Part shown: one piece after another, positions 47,363-52,460 of the stretch
How the letters are laid out: the number at the start of each line of letters is the position of its first letter
How positions within the stretch are numbered: position 1 is the stretch's first letter
Assembly: GCA_000482765.1 (NCBI GenBank)
Contig: AXWR01000022.1
Span: 1 to 52,460 of the forward strand
Reading direction: 5' to 3'
Source of the DNA: Meiothermus taiwanensis DSM 14542
GTDB taxonomy: Bacteria > Deinococcota > Deinococci > Deinococcales > Thermaceae
DNA length: 52,460 bases
Notes under the pieces: model-generated
What the model was told of the DNA's origin: nothing
Database searches by the model: none
The model's input: only the letters and a program-made list of their open reading frames with translations
Program-made: the position numbers and the translations under genes

Positions 47363-48684
47363 ACCCGGATCCACAGCTCGGCTTTCAGGCCGTGGGGCTC
47401 GAGGTTCTTGAGCTCCAGCCGGCCCCCGTGCACCTGGGCCACCTGGGCCGCCACGCTCAGGCCCAGCCCGTTGCCCGGCACACGGGTGCCGGGGGCGCGG
47501 TAGAAGGGCTCAGCCGCCCGCTTAAGCACTTCGGGGGGCATGCCGGGCCCCTCGTCCAGCACGCTCAGGACGGCGAAGTCTCCCTCCTGGCTGAGCTCGA
47601 GCCGCACCGGGGCCCCCGGGGCGTACTTCTGGGCGTTGGAGAGCAGGTTTTCCAGGGCCTGGCGCAGCAGAATGGGGTCGCCGGAGGTTTCCAGGTGAGG
47701 GGGCCCCTGGTAGGGCACACCGGCTTTTTGTGCGACCTCCCGGGCCAGCTGGGCCAGATCCAGCCCCACCCGCTGCCCCCGGCCCTCCCGCGCCAGGGTC
47801 AGGAGCGACTCGCTCAGGTGGGTCATGCGCTCCACCTCCTCGCGTACCACCGATAGGGTTTCCTCAGGCGAGGCCAGCCCCTGCTGCAAGGCGTCGAGCT
47901 GCAAGCGCAAAGAGGTGAGGGGGGTGCGCAGCTCGTGGGCGGCGTTGCGGGTGAACTCGGTCTCGCGCTGGCGAAAGGCCGAGAGCCGCTCGAGCATCTG
48001 GTTAAAGGTCTGGCTCAGGTGCAGAAGCTCCCCGCTGCCCTCGGCGGGCACCCGCAGGCTGAGGTCGCCCGAGTCGGCCACCCGGCGGGCGGCCTGCTGA
48101 AGGTGGCGCAGGGGCCGCAGGGCCGGCCCGCTGACCAGCCAGGCCACCCCGGCCCCCAGGAGGGCCACCAGCAGGGCGGTGAACAGCACGGTCTGCCGGT
48201 AACCGGCCAGGCTGGCCCGCACCTGGCTGGCCTCGAGCGCCCCCTGCAGGTAAAGCCCGGGGCCCAGGCGCACACTTTTGTACAGCCAGTTCTGCTCGAG
48301 CCGGGCCTCGGGGTGGTGGTGCATGGGGATCTCGCTGGGAAACTGGCCCCACTCCCGCAGTACCACCTGCCCCTGCACCAGCCGGGCGTGGGCCACGATG
48401 CCGGCCGGGGTGGGGTTGGGGAGGGAAAGCAGGGGCGTGTTGCTGCGCAGGCGCTCCACCAGCTCGGTGTCGGGCTCACCACCCCGTTCGCGCCAGAACA
48501 GCCGTGGGGGCCGCCGGCGGCCCTCGAGCTGGTCGGCAATGCGGGCTAGGTAGGCGTTCAGGTCGCGCTCGAGGTTGCCCATCTGCAAGCGCTCGAAGCT
48601 GGCGTACCCCAAAAACCCCTGCACCAGCAGGGCCAGGGCAATGGCCAGGGCGATAAACAAAGCCAGGCGCAGCCGCAGGCTCAT
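47350..48684 (-). CDS. Sensor histidine kinase with His-cluster in its periplasmic loop
   Basis: 444 residues from ATG 48684, overlapping the regulator stop (ATGA). Two membrane helices (about 7-25 and 164-188) bracket a periplasmic domain that contains MHHHPEARLEQ near 121-131, a possible metal-binding patch. HAMP, phospho-acceptor His250 in NAAHELRTPLTSLRLQL, then LENLLSNAQKYAPG, DEGPGMPPEV and GNGLGLSVAAQVAQVHGG. Partner of the regulator encoded just upstream. Confidence 0.94.
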   Translation of the reverse strand: MSLRLRLALFIALAIALALLVQGFLGYASFERLQMGNLERDLNAYLARIADQLEGRRRPPRLFWRERGGEPDTELVERLRSNTPLLSLPNPTPAGIVAHARLVQGQVVLREWGQFPSEIPMHHHPEARLEQNWLYKSVRLGPGLYLQGALEASQVRASLAGYRQTVLFTALLVALLGAGVAWLVSGPALRPLRHLQQAARRVADSGDLSLRVPAEGSGELLHLSQTFNQMLERLSAFRQRETEFTRNAAHELRTPLTSLRLQLDALQQGLASPEETLSVVREEVERMTHLSESLLTLAREGRGQRVGLDLAQLAREVAQKAGVPYQGPPHLETSGDPILLRQALENLLSNAQKYAPGAPVRLELSQEGDFAVLSVLDEGPGMPPEVLKRAAEPFYRAPGTRVPGNGLGLSVAAQVAQVHGGRLELKNLEPHGLKAELWIRVQPA

Positions 48685-49343
48685 GGCTCCACCCCCAGCC
48701 GGTAGCCCCCCGGTACTGTGCGCACCACGCGGCTGTCCAGCTTGCTGCGCAGGTGGTGCACGCACACCTTGACCACCCCGGTATCGGAGGCTTCCTCCCC
48801 CCAGATCAGATCCAAGAGCTCCTCGGGGCTGTAGACCCGGCCCGGAAACAGGGCCAGCCGCTCCAGCAGGGCGTACTCGCGGGGGGAGAGCTCCACGCTC
48901 CGCCCCTCCCAGCGCACGCTGCGGCTTGCCAGGTCGAGCTCGAGGGGGCCTAGGCTCACCCGGCTCTGCTTAACCTCGCTCACCCGGCGCAAGAGGGCCC
49001 GCACCCGGGCTAAAAGCTCGGGCAGGTCGAAGGGCTTGACCACGTAGTCGTCGCCGCCTTCGTCCAGGCCCATCACCCGGTCGGCCAGGGCGTCGCGGGC
49101 GGTCATGAAGAGGATGGGGCCTTTGTAGCCGGCGGCGCGGGCCTCACGGGCCAGGATAAACCCCCCGTCCTCCGATTCCGGCAGGCGCACGTCCAGGATC
49201 ATCAGGTCGGGTTCGGCCTCGGCCAGCCGCGCCCGGGCCGTGGTCAGGTCGGGCGCATGGCGCACCTGGTGGCCCTGGGCCTCCAGGGCCCGCGTGAGCG
49301 GGCGGGCGATGTTGGGCTCGTCTTCGACCAGCAGAAGCCGCAT
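48681..49343 (-). CDS. OmpR/PhoB-type response regulator
   Basis: 220 residues from ATG 49343 (ATG 49358 is also in frame). Asp51 in LMILDVRLPESEDGG, FMTARDALADR, DDYVVKPFDLPEL, winged helix ending VVKVCVHHLRSKLDSRVVRTVPGGYRL. TAGAAT at 49364-49359 is a -10 candidate. Divergent from the secreted protein gene at 49489; the space between has two pairs of direct repeats likely bound by this regulator. Confidence 0.93.
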   Translation of the reverse strand: MRLLLVEDEPNIARPLTRALEAQGHQVRHAPDLTTARARLAEAEPDLMILDVRLPESEDGGFILAREARAAGYKGPILFMTARDALADRVMGLDEGGDDYVVKPFDLPELLARVRALLRRVSEVKQSRVSLGPLELDLASRSVRWEGRSVELSPREYALLERLALFPGRVYSPEELLDLIWGEEASDTGVVKVCVHHLRSKLDSRVVRTVPGGYRLGVEP

Positions 49344-49365
49344 GGTTCCAGTCTGCATTCTAGGG

Positions 49366-49430
49366 GTTACGGGCGGGTTACGGGTGCCTCCATGAGAAAC
49401 CCTCTCAGCGAGTCGTAACTGCTCCGTAAC
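49366..49430. promoter_or_regulatory. Two pairs of 11-base-period direct repeats (likely response-regulator sites)
   Basis: GTTAC occurs at 49366 and 49377 (11 bases apart) and its complement GTAAC at 49415 and 49426 (again 11 apart). Each pair extends to GTTACGG / CCGTAAC-like units. OmpR-type dimers bind two head-to-tail half sites one helix turn apart, so each pair fits one dimer, one facing each divergent gene. Confidence 0.65.
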
Positions 49431-49488
49431 CGCCCTGCCGCAGACTTCTTCTCGGGAAAGCCAGAGGGCTTTCCACAAGGAGGAAAGC

Positions 49489-49947
49489 ATGAACAAGACG
49501 CTAAAAACCCTGTTGGTGGTCTCGAGCCTGGCGGTAGCGGGCGCCTTTGCCCAGCAAACCCCGGCGCCCCAGCCCGCCCCAACGCAGCCCAGGGCCATGC
49601 AGCGCATGGCGGCGCCCAAGGGCCTGATTGGCAACCTCTACTACGCTGCGGCTCAGTTCCTGGGGGTCACCCCCGCCGAGCTGGCGGTGCTGAGCGGTGG
49701 CAGCAAGACCCTGGCCCAGGTGGCCACCGACCTCGGCAAGACCCCGGCGGCCCTCGAGGCGGCCCTGGTCACCGCCCGCAACCAGGCCATCGACCAGGCC
49801 GTGCAGGCCGGGCGGCTCACGGCCGAGCAGGCCAATACCCTCAAAGCCAGCAGCCAGGCGGTGGCCAAGGCTTTTGTGGCCCAGCCGGTGCAGCTGCGCC
49901 TGGGGGGCCGGGGCGACTGGGACGGCCCCCGGGGGCGGTGGCGCTAG
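49489..49947 (+). CDS. Secreted helical protein, function unknown
   Basis: 152 residues from ATG 49489 with AAGGAGG upstream. Signal peptide ending AFAQQ near residue 22, a Pro/Gln spacer, then helices with the pattern LGVTPAELAVLSGG, LAQVATDLGKTPAALEAAL and AIDQAVQAGRLTAEQANTL, a motif often seen in exported proteins of Deinococcota and other bacteria. C-terminus is Arg/Gly-rich. Probably controlled by the divergent two-component system. Confidence 0.8.
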   Translation: MNKTLKTLLVVSSLAVAGAFAQQTPAPQPAPTQPRAMQRMAAPKGLIGNLYYAAAQFLGVTPAELAVLSGGSKTLAQVATDLGKTPAALEAALVTARNQAIDQAVQAGRLTAEQANTLKASSQAVAKAFVAQPVQLRLGGRGDWDGPRGRWR

Positions 49948-49957
49948 GCCCTGTCCG

Positions 49958-50008
49958 GTAGTAGCAGTTGGGCGTGTGGTTGAAGCTTCGGCCACACGCC
50001 CCTACTAC
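49958..50008 (+). repeat. Long interrupted inverted repeat
   Basis: GTAGTAG (49958-49964) pairs with CTACTAC (50002-50008) and GGGCGTGTGG (49970-49979) with CCACACGCCC (49992-50001), interrupted only by a five-base bulge; loop of twelve bases. This 17-base-pair stem lies in the gap between the secreted protein and the SHOCT gene. No second copy noticed in the window. Confidence 0.8.
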
Positions 50009-50011
50009 AAA

Positions 50012-50042
50012 AGCAAAGGCTTACCCGGAACCGGGTTTTTGC
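50012..50042 (+). terminator. Intrinsic terminator-like hairpin
   Basis: ACCCGG and CCGGGT pair around AA and run into TTTTT (50036-50040); AGCAAA (50012-50017) can also pair with TTTGCT (50038-50043). It follows the long hairpin and ends just before the ribosome site of the SHOCT gene, so it may separate or attenuate it. Confidence 0.6.
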
Positions 50043-50057
50043 TGTAGGAGGCGCAGT

Positions 50058-50318
50058 ATGTGGATGATGGATCACCGTGGACGTTGGGATGGTTTTGGCT
50101 ACTACGGCTTTGGCTGGATGGACGATGTGCTGTGGGCCCTGCTGCTGCTCGGACTGATTGCGCTGGTGGCGGTGCTGATCGTGCGGCTGCTGCGCAGCCC
50201 CGCCACTGGCAGCAAAGCAGCCCCCGACCGGGCCCTGGAGATCGCCCGCGAGCGCTATGCCAAAGGTGAGATCGGCCAGGCTGAGTTCGAGACCCTCAAG
50301 AAGAACCTGGGCGGGTAG
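50058..50318 (+). CDS. Small SHOCT-domain membrane protein
   Basis: 86 residues from ATG 50058 with TAGGAGG at 50045-50051. Met/Trp/Asp/Gly/Tyr-rich N-terminus (MWMMDHRGRWDGFGYYGFGW), one membrane helix (about 25-45), then a C-terminal SHOCT motif ALEIARERYAKGEIGQAEFETLKKNL. SHOCT proteins are small and often next to envelope genes; the function of most is unknown. A Met- and His-bearing N-terminus could bind metal (inference). Confidence 0.85.
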   Translation: MWMMDHRGRWDGFGYYGFGWMDDVLWALLLLGLIALVAVLIVRLLRSPATGSKAAPDRALEIARERYAKGEIGQAEFETLKKNLGG

Positions 50319-50402
50319 GCATAACGGCGGGGTTCGACCCCTATTTTCCTAACCCGTTTGCCACCATTTGCGTGGAAAATGTTGGAAAAAAGGAGGGCCA
50401 AA

Positions 50403-51116
50403 ATGGATAACGACGATAAACCGATTGGAACGATATTGAACCGTCGTAAAGTGTTGATGGCGCTGGGCCTGGGCGGGCTGGCCGGGGTGGGTGGGCTAAT
50501 GAACGGACAGAGGGCCGCAGCCCAGAACAACGCCCTGCCTTCCTGCATTGTGCGCCCGGCCCTGACCGAGGGGCCCTATTTTGTGGATACCCAGCTCAAC
50601 CGCTCCGATATCCGCTCCGACCCCACCACCGGGGTGGTGAAGCCAGGGGTGCCCCTGAGCCTGCGCTTTGTGGTCTCGAGGGTCTCATCCAGCGGGTGCA
50701 CACCCCTGCCAGGGGCCATGGTGGACATCTGGCAGTGCGACGCCCAGGGCCTCTACTCCGGGGTGCTGGATCGCTTCGCCGACACCCGCGGGCAGAAGTG
50801 GCTGCGCGGCCACCAGATCACCGATGCCCAGGGGGTGGCCCAGTTCACCACCATCTACCCCGGCTGGTATCCGGGCCGCACCGTGCACATCCACTTCAAA
50901 ATTCGTTACCAGAACCGCGACTTCACCTCGCAGCTCTTCTTCGACGATGCCCTGAGCGACCGCATTTTTGCCAATCCCCCCTACGTGAAAACGGGCACCC
51001 GCACCCGCAACGCCAACGACAGCATCTACCGCAACGGGGGGAGCCAGCTTCTGCTCAACCTGACCCAGAGCGGGCAGGGCTATGCGGCTACCTTCGATAT
51101 TGGGCTAAACCTCTAG
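50403..51116 (+). CDS. Exported intradiol ring-cleavage dioxygenase-like protein
   Basis: 237 residues from ATG 50403 with AGGAGGG at 50391-50397. N-terminal Tat-like signal NRRKVLMALGLGG (Arg14-Arg15) and likely cleavage after RAAAQ. The protocatechuate 3,4-dioxygenase beta fold keeps the four Fe(III) ligands: Tyr59 (TEGPYF), Tyr156 (PGWYPGR), His162 and His164 (VHIHFK). Exported relatives are common but poorly characterised; they may open catechol-type aromatics outside the cell. Followed by apbE. A short GGGG-TTCGA-CCCC hairpin precedes it (about 50332-50344). Confidence 0.9.
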   Translation: MDNDDKPIGTILNRRKVLMALGLGGLAGVGGLMNGQRAAAQNNALPSCIVRPALTEGPYFVDTQLNRSDIRSDPTTGVVKPGVPLSLRFVVSRVSSSGCTPLPGAMVDIWQCDAQGLYSGVLDRFADTRGQKWLRGHQITDAQGVAQFTTIYPGWYPGRTVHIHFKIRYQNRDFTSQLFFDDALSDRIFANPPYVKTGTRTRNANDSIYRNGGSQLLLNLTQSGQGYAATFDIGLNL

Positions 51117-51196
51117 CCTTTACAAAAACTTCACCCTTTGTTTACGCAAACCTTATGCCGCACGGGGATACTTCTCCGTGGAGAGGAGAACCTCTG

Positions 51197-52129
51197 ATGC
51201 CGCTGGCCCTGTTCAAACCACGCCCGTACCTGCACCAAGCCCACTACGAGGGGGTGCTGGGCACAACCCTGACCCTTCAGGTGCGAGCCCAGGGCCCGCG
51301 GCAAGCCCGCGCCGCCGAGGCCGCCAGCTTGGCCGAAATTGAGCGCCTCGAGCGCATCTTCAGTAGCTTTCTGCCCGACTCTGAACTGGCCCGCTGGCAG
51401 GCCCAGGGCGTAGCCCAGCTTTCACCGGAACTCCAGGCCTTGCTGCGTGCCGCCGAAGGCTGGATGGCCCACACCCACGGGGCCTTCAATCCGGCGGCTG
51501 CGGCCATCCAGGCCTTATACAGGCAAAACCCCAAACCCACCGAGGGCGAGCTCGAGGCCCTGCGACAGGCCCTCCAGGGCCCCTTGTGGCGGCTGGAGGG
51601 CCGCACGGCCCACAAACTCACCGCGCTGCCCCTCACCTTAAACGCCCTGGCCAAAGGGCATATCGCCGACCGCGCGGCCCAGGCTGCGATGAGCCAGGGG
51701 GCCGAGGAGGTGCTGCTCAACCTGGGCGGGGAGATCCGGCACATCGGGCCCCGGCCGGTGCGGGTTGGGGTGGCCGACCCCCTGGCTGGGGCCGACAACG
51801 CCCCGCCGCTGGCCCGGCTTTTGGTCTGCAATCAGGGCGTGGCCACCAGTGGGCGCTCGCAGCGGGGAGCGCACCTGTTCGACCCCCGCACGGCCCGGCC
51901 TGTCACCCAGATGGCGCAGGCCACCGTAGTAGCCCCGGATGCGGCCACCGCCGATGTGCTGGCCACGGCTTTTTGTGTGCTCGAGCCCATGCTCAGCCTG
52001 GCCCTGGCCGAGGTATTTGGGGTGGGCTGCTTATTGGTGGAGGCCGACGGACGCACCCATACCAACCCCCGCTTTTTAGAGCAGGCTGAGGAAATTCGGA
52101 GGATTTATACCAAATCTCCCTCGAGGTGA
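51197..52129 (+). CDS. apbE: FAD:protein FMN transferase ApbE family
   Basis: 310 residues from ATG 51197 with GAGAGGAGAA upstream (an in-frame ATG at 51152 is less likely). LNALAKGHIADRA, VLLNLGGEI, GVATSGRSQRGAHLFDPRTARPV and ADVLATAF line up with the family FMN/FAD-binding and metal-binding regions. Attaches FMN covalently to Thr of target proteins such as NqrC/RnfG. No Nqr or Rnf target is in the window. No lipobox; presumably cytoplasmic or anchored otherwise. Separate promoter likely in 51117-51196, which has a CACGG/CCGTG hairpin (51162-51181). Confidence 0.87.
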   Translation: MPLALFKPRPYLHQAHYEGVLGTTLTLQVRAQGPRQARAAEAASLAEIERLERIFSSFLPDSELARWQAQGVAQLSPELQALLRAAEGWMAHTHGAFNPAAAAIQALYRQNPKPTEGELEALRQALQGPLWRLEGRTAHKLTALPLTLNALAKGHIADRAAQAAMSQGAEEVLLNLGGEIRHIGPRPVRVGVADPLAGADNAPPLARLLVCNQGVATSGRSQRGAHLFDPRTARPVTQMAQATVVAPDAATADVLATAFCVLEPMLSLALAEVFGVGCLLVEADGRTHTNPRFLEQAEEIRRIYTKSPSR

Positions 52130-52151
52130 CACCTATAGTAGGATTGGGGAA

Positions 52152-52460
52152 TGGGTCGTAGGATTGCCCCAATCGATTGGACTGAAAGCGCAGAGGAGCT
52201 GGAGGCACAGTATAGACGGGAGAAGCACCTGGAACGACGTAAACGGCTGCAGGCGATGTGGCTGGTACGTCGAGGCAAAGCTGCACAGGATGCGGCCAAA
52301 GAAGTGGGGATTGGACGTAAAACCCTCAACCGGTGGCTGGCTTGGTATCGGGCCGGGGGATTGCAGGAGGTGTTGAAGCGCGTACCGGGCTGGGGGGTCA
52401 AGGTCAGTCGAGCCTGGTTGGATCAAGACCAACAACTGGAACTGCGAGCCGAGAGTGCCC
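52152..52460 (+). mobile_element. IS630-family transposase, N-terminal part (truncated by window end)
   Basis: From ATG 52152 the frame stays open to the window end (103 codons). It has a helix-turn-helix typical of the IS630 N-terminus: LVRRGKAAQDAAKEVGIGRKTLNRWLAWYRAGG, then a second winged-helix region. The catalytic DDE domain lies outside. The upstream 52130-52151 should contain the left end; IS630 elements insert at TA, and ACCTATAGTAGG is nearby. Orientation left to right. Confidence 0.8.

Noticed and set aside
50331..50345. GGGGTTCGACCCC resembling a tRNA T-arm
   Set aside because: No acceptor, D or anticodon arms around it, and it partly follows a gene end; simply a short hairpin.
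51162..51181. CACGG/CCGTG hairpin before apbE as an FMN riboswitch
   Set aside because: Far too short and lacks the conserved multi-arm core of the FMN riboswitch.

Overview
The window looks like a piece of a Meiothermus-type chromosome (Thermaceae, Deinococcota). The base composition is GC-rich, and the ferredoxin, LysK (the lysine pathway using an amino-group carrier protein), DnaA and DnaN are all of Thermus/Meiothermus type. Many genes carry a TANNNT -10 box 6-7 bases before the start codon, the leaderless pattern known from Deinococcus. The CRISPR repeat also resembles Thermus repeats. The genus call is inference from protein familiarity; no search was run.

The core of the window is the replication origin (about 16.4-26.6 kb). 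parB, parA, rsmG and mnmG run leftward, and dnaA, dnaN, eno and pyk run rightward. oriC lies between dnaA and dnaN: two opposed arrays of DnaA boxes, then a GC stretch, CTA trinucleotide repeats (DnaA-trio-like) and an AT-rich tract. Two copies of a 17-base parS-like sequence flank rsmG. comEA-comEC (DNA uptake) lie just left of parB.

Left part (1-16.4 kb): the end of a GH13 sucrose/glucosylglycerate phosphorylase; a small envelope cluster leading into a two-component system; an FprA-type ferredoxin-NADP reductase; an AT-richer pair of unknown membrane proteins; a molybdopterin oxidoreductase; an AidB-like acyl-CoA dehydrogenase divergent from threonine aldolase; a Cse60-like small protein; and a glycerophosphodiesterase.

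Right of pyk (26.6-38.1 kb): a secreted alpha/beta hydrolase, AzlCD amino-acid export, an EamA transporter, a luciferase-like monooxygenase and a polyprenyl diphosphate synthase. These are followed by a cas-less four-repeat CRISPR array with an unusual leader (nested inverted repeats and a DnaA-box palindrome), a PIN toxin-antitoxin pair, PspA, two envelope proteins, dxs and a metallo-beta-lactamase-fold hydrolase. The prenyl synthase and dxs supply isoprenoids.

38.1-45.3 kb: a compact sulfur-handling cluster (divergent rhodanese; disulfide oxidoreductase, secreted rhodanese, and a CsoR-family repressor whose residues look like the persulfide sensor CstR) controlled by two palindromes placed on a near-consensus promoter. 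Then come a diguanylate cyclase, trmL, lysK, a 7Fe ferredoxin and an MFS transporter.

45.3-52.5 kb: two complete two-component systems meeting tail to tail, a divergent secreted protein with two pairs of 11-base-period direct repeats in the shared intergenic region, a SHOCT membrane protein, a Tat-exported intradiol dioxygenase, ApbE, and the start of an IS630-type transposase running off the end.

No large undescribed multigene system is obvious. The best candidates for new biology are the CRISPR leader structure with its DnaA-box palindrome, the asymmetric parS-like pair, the CstR-like operon control, the 11-base-period operator, and the strong excess of the palindrome CTCGAG.
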